This document shows, one piece after another, positions 38,816 through 47,950 of a stretch of 64,000 nucleotides of DNA (its first letter is position 1; every line of letters starts with the position of its first letter). The notes beneath the pieces were generated by a model, which saw only the letters and a program-made list of their open reading frames with translations, was not told where the DNA came from and did no database searches. A program made the translations under genes and the position numbers. The DNA comes from Legionella sp. Its GTDB lineage: Bacteria; Pseudomonadota; Gammaproteobacteria; Legionellales; Legionellaceae. Where the stretch lies: NCBI GenBank assembly GCA_002786205.1, contig PEQM01000037.1:20145-84144 (forward strand), in the 5' to 3' direction.

Positions 38816-38822
38816 ACATAGG

Positions 38823-39323
38823 TTATTTAATCGCTTTAATCACTTTATCGGTCACATCCAATGTAGCAACACTAAAGGGTGCCGCATCTTTTTGGATAAT
38901 AATATCGTATTTGTCATTTTGAGCTACTGTCGCAATGGCTGCTCTTACTTTTGTGTACAAACCTTCCATCGCTTCATTATGAGCAGCACTTAATTCTTGC
39001 TGGTACTGCTGGCCATCGCGCTCAAATTGTTGTTGTGCGGCAATAATTTTCTTTTCCAAATCTTTCTTTTGCGTTGCACTCATAATCGCGCTGTCTCGTT
39101 TAAAACGCTCCATATCTCCTTTTAATTTGCCTTCTGCTGCAATTAATTTTTCACGGCGGGCTTTAAACTGACTTTCTAATTTTTGCTGAATCTCTTTCAT
39201 TTGACTGGAAGTCTGCATGATTTTTTGCAGGTCAACCACACCCATTTTTGCTGAATCCGCATGTGTAGCCATTGCTAAAAAACCACATAATAATGTGACT
39301 AATACCGCACCAAAACGTTTCAT
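38823..39323 (-). CDS. skp: Skp/OmpH periplasmic chaperone
   Basis: Trimeric periplasmic chaperone that carries unfolded outer-membrane proteins to BamA. 166 residues: a signal peptide (about 1-22, ending MATHADSAKMG), the OmpH start GVVDLQKIMQTSSQMKEIQ, then a long helical hairpin rich in Lys, Gln and Glu (about 35-120) forming the tentacle. It follows bamA on the same strand, separated by 178 bases with a 13-bp hairpin. Confidence 0.92.
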   Translation of the reverse strand: MKRFGAVLVTLLCGFLAMATHADSAKMGVVDLQKIMQTSSQMKEIQQKLESQFKARREKLIAAEGKLKGDMERFKRDSAIMSATQKKDLEKKIIAAQQQFERDGQQYQQELSAAHNEAMEGLYTKVRAAIATVAQNDKYDIIIQKDAAPFSVATLDVTDKVIKAIK

Positions 39324-39443
39324 ATTCTTCTCCTTATAAAAAAGAGGATGCTAGCATAATTCGATTGCGGTTGCGATAGCGATACTTGTTGAAAATAGAG
39401 TTTTTTATGGTAGTGCAGCGCTTTTTGTATTTCACCTTTTTTC

Positions 39444-39476
39444 AATACTTGCCCTCGTTAAAAGAGGGCAAGTATT
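39444..39476. other. 13-bp perfect hairpin between bamA and skp
   Basis: AATACTTGCCCTC (39444-39456) pairs perfectly with GAGGGCAAGTATT (39464-39476) around a 7-base loop, 25 bases past the bamA stop in transcript terms. On the transcript it is followed by AAAAAAGG rather than T, so it may act as an mRNA processing or stabilising stem rather than a simple terminator. Confidence 0.5.
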
Positions 39477-39501
39477 CACAAAAATCCGTGGCGCTTTGAC
39501 A

Positions 39502-41814
39502 TTAAAAACCAGAGGATAAAGCAAACTGGAATATTTGTGTTTGATCAGTTGGCTGTGCATTTAAGGCCTTGGCAACGCTAAACCCTAGCGGGCCAAAAGG
39601 CGATCGCCATTCTACCGATATACCAGCAGAATAACGCAAAGGACCGGCATTACTACCGCGCAAAGCAGCAGGCGTACCAATAGAGAACACATTACCCATA
39701 TCAGTAAAAATAGATGTTCTGATGGTATCTCGACTTAATGGATAAGGTAAAATCAGACTGGCAGTACCATTCACCAATAAGTTACCCCCTACGGAATTGC
39801 CCATATTATCCAGAGGACCTAAAGAATAACTGTCATAACCTCTGACTTGTCCAGGCTGCGCGATACCTCCTGCATAATAGTTTTCAAAAAAGGGCAGCCC
39901 CTGATCATTAAACATATTACCGTAGCCCACATTACCTAAAACAGAGAAAATCCATCCTCTGTATACCGGATAATACAAATGGGCTTGATAAGAGCCTTTG
40001 TAGTAAGTTAACGACTGTGACGTTGCAGGCAAAGCCATGACCGCTAAAGCCTGTTGATTCAAGCCATCGGTAGGATAAGGCATCTGATTATAGGTATTTC
40101 TGTTCCATCCCGAACTCAAACGCAGTTGTTGAAAATGGCTGCCATACAAATTGGTGAAATTTTGAATAGGTATCACCATTCCCGGCGACTGAATATCAAC
40201 GTCCTGATAGCCGTATCCTAGCTGAAGGCTACTGGCCTCACCTAAAGGGACATTGTAATTGATATCGCCACCATATCGATTAGAACTGTAGTTACTGACA
40301 TTAATATTTTTAGGGTCAACTCGAGAAAAATACAAGCTGGCGCCACGACCAATGCCCGTATCCGTATAAAAAGGATTATAGTAACTTAATGAATAATCTT
40401 GCCCCCATTGGCTGGCATTAAATGCAGCCCCTACAGAGCGCCCCGTACCCATAAAGTTATGTTGATTGACTGCGGTGTTAAACTGATAGCCATTAGTTCC
40501 ATAGCCTACCGATGCACTGGCCTCAGCAGAAGGCGCTTCTTCAACCTGAATATCCAAATCAACCTGATTGTTTGCTCCAGGAACATTATTCGTTTTGACA
40601 TCAATATTCTTTAAATACCCTAAAAGCTTTAATTTTCGTTCTGATTCCTTGATGTTATGCAGTGACAACAATCCGCCTTCATCCTGGCGTATCACACTAC
40701 GCAACACTTCATCTGAAGTTTTTGTATTTCCATGAAAATTAATACGACGTACATAAACATGCCGGCCAGGCTGAATCATGAACGTAATGAATACCGTTTT
40801 ATCTTTTTCATCAATTCGGGGTTCAGCGCTGATTGCAGGAAAACCATAGCCTACATCGCCGAGAGCCAGCCCCAAAGAAGAGATGGTTTCAGTGACTTTT
40901 TTACGTGAAAATACAGCGCCTTTTTTCACTTGTACCAAAGCAGCCAGTTTCTTTCTTGGCAAAATTAAATTTCCTGCCAAGTCATAACCTGAAAAATGGT
41001 ATTGAGGTCCTTCATCCAGGTGAATATTAATATAAACGTCTTTTCTGTCTGGAGAGAGCAACACTTGGGAAGAAACGATATTAAACTTGATATAGCCCCT
41101 GTCGAGATAAAAAGAGCGTAATGCCTCCAATGAAGCATCCATTCCGGCTTTAGAGTATTGATCCTTTTTAGAGAAATAGGTTATCAAACCGGTTTTGCTT
41201 AAGGCCATTTCTGGCAATAACTCGCTTTTGCTAAAGTCATGGTTACCAATGATATTGATTTCCTTAATCCGAGACACTCGTCCTTCTGAAACCGTAATGG
41301 CTATCGCCACCCTGTTTTCTGTTAATGACGTAATTTTCGTCTCAATCCGGGAATTGTACTTGCCACGAGCTACATAGGCTTGTTTTAACTCTTTTTCCAA
41401 TCGTTCAAGAGATGATTTTTGAAAAATTCGACCTTTAACCAGTCCCATTTCCTTGAAAAATTCTTTCATTTTGTCTTCAGGAATTTCTTTGTTTCCCACA
41501 ACAGAAATAGAACCAATCGTAGCGCGCTCTACCACATTCACGATGAGTGTATTGCCTTGTCGCTCCAAAGCAACGGATTGAAAAAATCCGGTATCATACA
41601 ATGTCTTAATAATTTGACCGGTTGACGCAGGGCTAATTTCTTCGCCAACCTGAACAGGAATATAGTTCAGCACGGTACCTGCTGTAACGCGTTGCAAACC
41701 AGTAACTTTAATATCCTTCACAACAAAATTGTCAGAAGCTATCGTTTGACTCGACCACATTAATAATGTCGAACAACAAACACCAAGTATCAAATTATTA
41801 CTGATTTTTTTCAT
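39502..41814 (-). CDS. bamA: BamA, outer-membrane protein assembly factor
   Basis: Central subunit of the BAM complex, which folds beta-barrel proteins into the outer membrane. 770 residues: a signal peptide (about 1-26), five POTRA domains (about 28-425; first FVVKDIKVTGLQRVTAGTV) and a 16-strand barrel. The VRGYDSYSLGP motif (VRGY/F on loop 6) is near residue 660, and the protein ends in the C-terminal Phe of QFALSSGF, the outer-membrane signal. It lies between rseP and skp as in most gammaproteobacteria. Confidence 0.97.
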   Translation of the reverse strand: MKKISNNLILGVCCSTLLMWSSQTIASDNFVVKDIKVTGLQRVTAGTVLNYIPVQVGEEISPASTGQIIKTLYDTGFFQSVALERQGNTLIVNVVERATIGSISVVGNKEIPEDKMKEFFKEMGLVKGRIFQKSSLERLEKELKQAYVARGKYNSRIETKITSLTENRVAIAITVSEGRVSRIKEINIIGNHDFSKSELLPEMALSKTGLITYFSKKDQYSKAGMDASLEALRSFYLDRGYIKFNIVSSQVLLSPDRKDVYINIHLDEGPQYHFSGYDLAGNLILPRKKLAALVQVKKGAVFSRKKVTETISSLGLALGDVGYGFPAISAEPRIDEKDKTVFITFMIQPGRHVYVRRINFHGNTKTSDEVLRSVIRQDEGGLLSLHNIKESERKLKLLGYLKNIDVKTNNVPGANNQVDLDIQVEEAPSAEASASVGYGTNGYQFNTAVNQHNFMGTGRSVGAAFNASQWGQDYSLSYYNPFYTDTGIGRGASLYFSRVDPKNINVSNYSSNRYGGDINYNVPLGEASSLQLGYGYQDVDIQSPGMVIPIQNFTNLYGSHFQQLRLSSGWNRNTYNQMPYPTDGLNQQALAVMALPATSQSLTYYKGSYQAHLYYPVYRGWIFSVLGNVGYGNMFNDQGLPFFENYYAGGIAQPGQVRGYDSYSLGPLDNMGNSVGGNLLVNGTASLILPYPLSRDTIRTSIFTDMGNVFSIGTPAALRGSNAGPLRYSAGISVEWRSPFGPLGFSVAKALNAQPTDQTQIFQFALSSGF

Positions 41815-42025
41815 TATTATTTAACGTCCATTACTACGTACTCAAAAAAAAATACAACTCATTTAGAATACAGCAAAATTTGCAACCGTTTTATAGGAAG
41901 TGCTGACTACTGTCAAGTTTATCACTACGCAAAAAACAGCAAATACCTCTTTGAATCACTTTGCCAAAGTGTGCAAAACAGCACTTAGGCTATTTGATAA
42001 CCTGAAGGCGTCTGTGCTGTACCGG

Positions 42026-43381
42026 TTATAAATGAGTTAATCGAGAAATATCATTGGTCAAGGCAATGATCATCATGGTGGCAATAAAAGCCAAGCCCAC
42101 ATAAAAACCAACCGACTTAGCCGCTTCGGATAAAGGCTTTCGTCTAATCAGCTCCACTGTATAATAAAGAAGATGCCCTCCATCCAGTAACGGTATGGGC
42201 AATAAATTCAATACACCTAAACTGATACTGACTATAGCCAAAAAAAACAAATAAGAGGCTAATCCACTGCGCCCTGAATCGCCTGCCCCCTGAGCAATTC
42301 CTACAGGACCACTAATGGTATCTAAACTGATCTGCCCCGATATTAATCGACCTATCAACTTAAAAGTAGCCGCACTAAACTCTAGAGTTTGATTGGCTGC
42401 AATCGGCACTGCCGCCAACGGGCTTTGTTTTTGCACCCTTAGCAAATCGGGTGGCCAATCTATTGATTGGGAGCGAACGCCGATAAAACCTTCTGTTTTA
42501 CCTTCATTGTCTTGCTGCCCAATGGTGAGTCGGATGGTATGAACCTTGTGAAAACGCTGCACTTTTAAAATCACAGGCGTCGCTGGATGTTGCTTTACAA
42601 AATCAACAACAAACATCCAATCATCAATCGGTTGACCATTGATACTCAACAGTCTGTCATTCAGTTCTAATCCCGCATCAGCAGCTGGCGAGTCGGGAAC
42701 CACCTCACCAACGACAGGGGGAATTTTGGGAATAAAGGGCTCTATCCCCAGGCTCTTGAGCAAATCGGGATTTTTTTCATCCAATTGCCAGCGGGTTAAC
42801 GGAACCGCAACTTGCCGCACCAGACCATCTTGGAGTGACTTTACTTTCAGATGCAGTACCTCTTTCGAGCCCAGCAAAGGCATCATGGCATATTGAAAAT
42901 CACGCCAGCTTGCTATCTTTTTACCATTGAGTTCAATAAGTTCCTGTTTCGATTGCAATCCTGAGCTTGCAGCCACACTCTGTGGTTGTACGTCATCAAT
43001 AATAGGAGCAAGCGATCTTATACCCATCACTGCAACCAACCAAAAAGCAAAAAAAGCAAAAATAAAATTAAACAACGGACCGGCAAAAACAATCATCATC
43101 CGGACCAAAACAGACTGATTATTAAACGCTTGATGCTGCTCAGCAGCTTCTACCGGCCCCTCTGTTTCGTCCAGCATTTTGACATAGCCCCCCAAAGGAA
43201 AAAGCGACCAAACGTACTCTGTCCCCTGCTTGTCTTGCCAACGGCCTATAATTTTTCCAAAACCAAAAGAAAAACGTAATACCTTAACCCCACACCAACG
43301 AGCAACCTGAAAATGACCATATTCATGAACAACAACTAAAAAAAACAAAGCCATAAAAAAATAAAATAAAGTCAATCCCAT
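42026..43381 (-). CDS. rseP: RseP, site-2 zinc metalloprotease
   Basis: Intramembrane protease that in E. coli cleaves anti-sigma factor RseA and leftover signal peptides. 451 residues: HEYGH near residue 20 (zinc ligands and catalytic Glu), two PDZ domains (about 110-190 and 220-300) and the second catalytic motif LLPIPLLDGGH near residue 397, in a late membrane segment. It sits 40 bases after cdsA. The usual neighbour dxr is missing between the two. Confidence 0.96.
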   Translation of the reverse strand: MGLTLFYFFMALFFLVVVHEYGHFQVARWCGVKVLRFSFGFGKIIGRWQDKQGTEYVWSLFPLGGYVKMLDETEGPVEAAEQHQAFNNQSVLVRMMIVFAGPLFNFIFAFFAFWLVAVMGIRSLAPIIDDVQPQSVAASSGLQSKQELIELNGKKIASWRDFQYAMMPLLGSKEVLHLKVKSLQDGLVRQVAVPLTRWQLDEKNPDLLKSLGIEPFIPKIPPVVGEVVPDSPAADAGLELNDRLLSINGQPIDDWMFVVDFVKQHPATPVILKVQRFHKVHTIRLTIGQQDNEGKTEGFIGVRSQSIDWPPDLLRVQKQSPLAAVPIAANQTLEFSAATFKLIGRLISGQISLDTISGPVGIAQGAGDSGRSGLASYLFFLAIVSISLGVLNLLPIPLLDGGHLLYYTVELIRRKPLSEAAKSVGFYVGLAFIATMMIIALTNDISRLTHL

Positions 43382-43421
43382 AGTAAACTCTCAGCCTGTT
43401 ATTGGTTGGTGATGTCTATAC

Positions 43422-44219
43422 TTAACGTATTAAGGCACCATAATGTATGCCAAAGTAAAAGAAAGGCAATGCAGCAATGACACTGTCTAGCCTGTCTAAT
43501 ACGCCACCATGCCCAGGTATTAACTGCCCTGTGTCTTTTAAATGGCAACGACGCTTTAACATGCTGACAAATAAATCTCCAAAAAGTGAAATCACAAATA
43601 AAAGACCCGCCAAGCCAAACCATCCGAGGGCAGATGCCGGTTTAAAATAGGCAAAACCTATTGCTGCGGTAAGCAATACAACGGCCAATCCACCCAAAGC
43701 ACCCTCCCAGGACTTTCCTGGGCTTACCTTCGGTATGAGCTTATGCTTGCCCCAACGCTTTCCTACCAAATAGGCGCCGGTGTCCGCCGCCCAGACAATG
43801 CATAGCAAATATAAAATAAAGGCCTTGCCCTCTTTCATCAAATAAAGATGCGCTGCACTTTGAATAAATAAGGGCAATAACAGCAAACAGGCAAAGGCAA
43901 CAATTCCAGGTTTTCCCCAATAGGTTTGAGAAAACGGGCTGGTCACAATGGCCCCTATAATCATTACCCAGAACATCAATCCTAAAATCAGCCACAGCGA
44001 GAAAAAATACCCGCAAATCCATAAAAGAGCCAAGAGCAAAACAAGAAAACCCCATTGTCTGACAGCACCTTGTAAAGGGATCAAATGCCAACATTCTCGT
44101 CCTGCAGCCATTAAAATAAGAATGGCCACTCCCATTAGCAACCAGCCTGGTGCATAAAATAAGGCCAATAAGACCAAAGGGATCAAAACAAGTGAGGTAA
44201 TCAATCGTTGCATGAACAT
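43422..44219 (-). CDS. cdsA: CdsA, phosphatidate cytidylyltransferase
   Basis: Integral membrane enzyme making CDP-diacylglycerol for all phospholipids, including the substrate of PssA at 59.9 kb. 265 residues, with about seven hydrophobic segments. VWAADTGAYLVGKRWGKHKL near residue 142 and the C-terminal signature SLFGDLFVSMLKRRCHLKDTG...PGHGGVLDRLDS (about 210-250) are diagnostic. A second ATG two codons later (MQRLITS) is possible. It follows uppS by 21 bases. Confidence 0.96.
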   Translation of the reverse strand: MFMQRLITSLVLIPLVLLALFYAPGWLLMGVAILILMAAGRECWHLIPLQGAVRQWGFLVLLLALLWICGYFFSLWLILGLMFWVMIIGAIVTSPFSQTYWGKPGIVAFACLLLLPLFIQSAAHLYLMKEGKAFILYLLCIVWAADTGAYLVGKRWGKHKLIPKVSPGKSWEGALGGLAVVLLTAAIGFAYFKPASALGWFGLAGLLFVISLFGDLFVSMLKRRCHLKDTGQLIPGHGGVLDRLDSVIAALPFFYFGIHYGALIR

Positions 44220-44240
44220 AAAAACACCTTATCAAAAGAA

Positions 44241-44945
44241 TTACAGTTGACCAAACCGCCTTTTTCTTTGCGCAAAAGACGCCAAAGCCTTCTCCAGCTC
44301 TTCTGCTGAAAAGTCAGGCCAATGAATGTCAGTAAAATACAACTCGGTATAAGCCAATTGCCATAGAAAAAAATTACTAATCCGCAACTCACCACTGGTA
44401 CGAATAAACAAATCCGGATCAGGAAAAGCTTTGGTATCTAACCATTGACTAAACGTAGATTCATTACACTCATCTAAAATCAATTGCCCATCCAAGACTG
44501 CCTGCGCCATTTTTTTAGCTGCCGCCAGCATATCCCAACGTCCACCATAGTTAACTACCAAATTTAAAGTCAACTGCGTGTTGTTTTTCGTTTTTTCTTC
44601 CGCTGTTTGCATTTCTTTTTGTAAAGCCTGAGACAGTCGCTGTCTGTCGCCAGTAAAACACATACGAATACCATGACTATCCAGCTCACTTAATTCATTT
44701 TTTAATGCACTGACAAAAAGCGCCATCAAGAACTCAACCTCTTCTGCTGGACGTTGCCAATTTTCTGAACTGAATGCAAACAAACTTAAATAGGGTATCT
44801 GCTTTTCAATACACGAGCGAATAACCCTGCGGACTGACTCGACTCCGGCTTTATGACCTTCTATACGAGGGAGATCGCGCTGCTGTGCCCACCGCCCATT
44901 ACCATCCATCACTATGGCTATGTGTTCAGGTAATTTTAAATCCAA
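44241..44945 (-). CDS. uppS: UppS, undecaprenyl diphosphate synthase
   Basis: Cis-prenyltransferase that makes the C55 lipid carrier for peptidoglycan, LPS and GT87-type reactions. 234 residues with the family start [16 protein letters not shown] (Asp near residue 14), the [10 protein letters not shown] segment, [12 protein letters not shown] near 65 and the C-terminal [20 protein letters not shown] (about 184-203). It heads the uppS-cdsA-rseP-bamA run. The frr and pyrH genes that often precede it are absent; instead gpmI diverges. Confidence 0.97.
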   Translation of the reverse strand: MDLKLPEHIAIVMDGNGRWAQQRDLPRIEGHKAGVESVRRVIRSCIEKQIPYLSLFAFSSENWQRPAEEVEFLMALFVSALKNELSELDSHGIRMCFTGDRQRLSQALQKEMQTAEEKTKNNTQLTLNLVVNYGGRWDMLAAAKKMAQAVLDGQLILDECNESTFSQWLDTKAFPDPDLFIRTSGELRISNFFLWQLAYTELYFTDIHWPDFSAEELEKALASFAQRKRRFGQL

Positions 44946-45148
44946 GGAAATCTTCCAACAACATAATAATGTGCCTTAGTCTAACTGCTTTAACATAAAA
45001 TTTTAAGTAGCAATTTGATTACATCCCATTTTAATTTATTTCTTTCTTCAACCGCTTGTAAAAACAAGACATTCGCTATGTCTGTATCTTATTAAAAAGC
45101 AAGAGTATACTCTTCCTGGCTTGCGTACGAAGAGAGGATTACCACCCG

Positions 45149-46693
45149 ATGAAAAAAAAAGGCCCTGTAGTATTAATGATCCTGGATGGCTGGGGATATA
45201 AAGAACAATCCGAGCATAATGCAATTGCCCAGGCTGATAAACCACAATGGGATGCCTGGTGGAACACTTATCCTCATATTCTACTGGATGCGTCGGGGCA
45301 TTCCGTGGGATTGCCTGATGCACAAATGGGCAACTCCGAAGTAGGTCATATGCATATCGGCGCAGGACGCATTGTACAACAAGATTTTACTCGCATAAAT
45401 GAAGCCATCGCCACTCATCGCTTGTCAGAGAATCCAAATCTGTGTGCCGTGGCCAATCAGTTAAAACAAACGGATCATGCCTTACACATCATGGGATTAT
45501 TATCCCCAGGAGGCGTTCATAGCCATGAGGACCACCTATTCGCACTCCTGGATTTTTGCAGCCAACAACAACTGACGGTCTGTTTGCATTTGTTTCTTGA
45601 TGGCAGGGACACGCCCCCTCAAAGCGCATTAGCAAGTATTGCCAAACTCAATCAACATCTGGAACACCATCCACGATGCAGAATCGTTTCTCTTTGTGGC
45701 CGCTATTACGCCATGGACCGAGATGAGCGCTGGGAAAGAATTGAGCCTGTTTATGATCTACTAACGCAAGGGCATAGCCAATACTCTTTTGCTAAGGCTG
45801 AAGAAGCCATACTGTCTTTTTACCAACAGCAGGTAACTGATGAGTTCATCCCCCCCTCTCAAATAGGTGCCCCATCGCCTATAGAAACAGGCGATGCCCT
45901 GTTGTTTTTTAATTTTCGAGCCGATCGTGCCAGACAACTGAGTGCCGCTTTTATTGCGCCTGAGTTTTCCGGATTCAAGAAAAAAATAGTGCCTCAATTG
46001 TCCTCTTTCATTAGTATGACTTGTTATGACCAACAATTGGCAGCTACTTTATTGTTTCCTCCTTTATCAATGACCAATACCGTAGGCGAAGTCATTGCCC
46101 AGCATGGACTAAAACAATTAAGACTGGCGGAGACGGAAAAATATGCGCATGTGACCTTCTTTTTAAATGGAGGGCAAGAACGCACTTTTAACCATGAAGA
46201 ACGCATTCTTGTACCCTCGCCTAAAGTAGCCACCTATGATTTGCAACCAGAGATGAGCGCCCCGTTGCTCACCCGCCTTTTAATAAAAGCAATACAAGAA
46301 CAAACGTATGATGTCATTATCTGTAATTATGCCAATGCAGATATGGTAGGCCATACCGGTGATTTTGATGCCACCTTAAAAGCAATTCATTGCCTGGATA
46401 CTTGTATGCAGCAAGTAGGTGAAGCCTTGGCTGCTGTAGAAGGCATGCTGCTTATTACAGCAGACCATGGTAATGCAGAAACCATGTATGATGAAACCAC
46501 GCATCAAGCCCACACCGCCCACACGACAGATCCCGTTCCGCTGCTCTTTATTGGCAAGGGCTATCATTTTATCCAAAAACAAGGCACGTTAATCGATATT
46601 GCCCCTACCTTATTACATCTTTTAGATATCGCGCAGCCCAAAGAAATGACGGGCCGTATTTTATTGGAAAAGGATTATGCACCCTCTTGTTAA
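45149..46693 (+). CDS. gpmI: GpmI, cofactor-independent phosphoglycerate mutase
   Basis: Manganese-dependent interconversion of 3- and 2-phosphoglycerate. 514 residues, the family length, in two domains. The catalytic Ser is in QMGNSEVGHMHIGAGR near residue 63, a metal site ligand is in MILDGWG near residue 10, and the C-terminal ITADHGNAETM motif is near residue 444. It is the first gene of gpmI-envC-ctpA, and its 3' end overlaps envC by 17 bases. Confidence 0.97.
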   Translation: MKKKGPVVLMILDGWGYKEQSEHNAIAQADKPQWDAWWNTYPHILLDASGHSVGLPDAQMGNSEVGHMHIGAGRIVQQDFTRINEAIATHRLSENPNLCAVANQLKQTDHALHIMGLLSPGGVHSHEDHLFALLDFCSQQQLTVCLHLFLDGRDTPPQSALASIAKLNQHLEHHPRCRIVSLCGRYYAMDRDERWERIEPVYDLLTQGHSQYSFAKAEEAILSFYQQQVTDEFIPPSQIGAPSPIETGDALLFFNFRADRARQLSAAFIAPEFSGFKKKIVPQLSSFISMTCYDQQLAATLLFPPLSMTNTVGEVIAQHGLKQLRLAETEKYAHVTFFLNGGQERTFNHEERILVPSPKVATYDLQPEMSAPLLTRLLIKAIQEQTYDVIICNYANADMVGHTGDFDATLKAIHCLDTCMQQVGEALAAVEGMLLITADHGNAETMYDETTHQAHTAHTTDPVPLLFIGKGYHFIQKQGTLIDIAPTLLHLLDIAQPKEMTGRILLEKDYAPSC

Positions 46694-47786
46694 GTGGCCA
46701 CTTGTTCTTATTTTTTTATTACAAAGCCTTGTTTGTTCAGTGGCTGATGAATCAGTCACTGCCACACAAACACGGCTAGCCAGTATCAATAATAAAATAA
46801 AAACATTGAATAGCAGTTTAACTCACATTCAAAACAAGAAAGGATCACTGCATAACGAGCTGTCTGCCATAGAACAACAACTGCGTGACCGATTGTATCA
46901 ACTGGATGCCTTGCAAAAAAAGACTGCTCTTAATGAAGAAAAACATAAGCTTCTGCAAAAGAAAAGTAATTCGCTCCAACAAAAAATAAACAAAAAACAA
47001 CAATTATTGGCCGCTCATCTGAGAACCCGCTATCAAATAAGCTCTTATCAACCGTTAAAATGGTTACTCAACCAAGAAGACCCCTATAGAATGAATAGGC
47101 TACTGACTTATTATCACTACCTTATTCAATCCAATCAACAAGCGCTCGTGCAGCTTCATACGCTTCAAAAAGACCAGCTGCAAGCTCAACATCAGCTACA
47201 ACAGGAAGTCGCCGAAAATAGAGCCTTGCAACAGGAGCTGTCTCAGCTTCAGCAACAATTACAGCAACAAAAGGCATCTCAGCTCGCATTAGTTACCGCG
47301 TTAGATAAGCAAATTAAAGCACATGAAACCCAATTGTCTCATTACGAAGAAAATAAAAAAAACTTAAGCCAAGTACTTGCCTCCCTGACGACAAAACCAA
47401 GCATTTTTCAATCTGCTCCTTTTAAAAAAATGTACAAAAAACTACCTCACCCCGTGCAAACTCAACCAGGCAACATACAAAAGCGGTATCAAGGGATGAC
47501 ATTTTTTGCCGAAGAAGGCGCTGCCGTCACTGCCGTTTATCCTGGTACGGTGGTCTTTAGTGATTGGTTAAAGGGCTATGGCTTGCTCTTGATTATTGAT
47601 CACGGCCAAGGCTATATGACCTTATATGCTCACAACCAATCCTTACTCAAACGAACAGGACAAGCAGTCAAACAAGAAGAACTGATTGCTCGCGTGGGAC
47701 ATAGCGGCAGCTTGCAACAAAACGGTCTATACTTTGAAATAAGACTGCACGGAAAAGCCATTTCTTCATCTCGGTGGTTTGCTTAA
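46677..47786 (+). CDS. envC: EnvC-like murein hydrolase activator
   Basis: Periplasmic activator of the division amidases AmiA and AmiB. 369 residues: a signal peptide (about 1-23), long Gln-rich coiled coils (about 28-240) and a C-terminal LytM domain (about 265-369). The LytM domain is degenerate: the expected zinc Asp is replaced (GMTFFAEEGAAV), as in true EnvC proteins, which do not cut murein. HGQGYMTLYAHN near residue 310 remains. It overlaps the gpmI end, and the gpmI-envC-ctp order is common. Confidence 0.9.
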   Translation: MHPLVKWPLVLIFLLQSLVCSVADESVTATQTRLASINNKIKTLNSSLTHIQNKKGSLHNELSAIEQQLRDRLYQLDALQKKTALNEEKHKLLQKKSNSLQQKINKKQQLLAAHLRTRYQISSYQPLKWLLNQEDPYRMNRLLTYYHYLIQSNQQALVQLHTLQKDQLQAQHQLQQEVAENRALQQELSQLQQQLQQQKASQLALVTALDKQIKAHETQLSHYEENKKNLSQVLASLTTKPSIFQSAPFKKMYKKLPHPVQTQPGNIQKRYQGMTFFAEEGAAVTAVYPGTVVFSDWLKGYGLLLIIDHGQGYMTLYAHNQSLLKRTGQAVKQEELIARVGHSGSLQQNGLYFEIRLHGKAISSSRWFA

Positions 47787-47950
47787 CACTGAAACTGATT
47801 ATAAAACCCGGAAACTGTTCTGGTTCACTGAAAACCATTTTAGGATACAAAGTCTTACCGTAAGAAAGTACTTGGCATTTAAATTGCATTTCTAACATAA
47901 AACAATAAGCAGGTGGCTGATATTGTGGCCTTGCATCCAAGGAGATCGCT

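Noticed and set aside
38673..38993. Plus-strand frame of 106 codons between fabZ and skp
   Set aside because: Half of it is antisense to skp and the rest is the inverted-repeat element.
43741..44235. Minus-strand 164-codon frame overlapping cdsA
   Set aside because: It is another frame of the same strand inside cdsA, which has clear family motifs.
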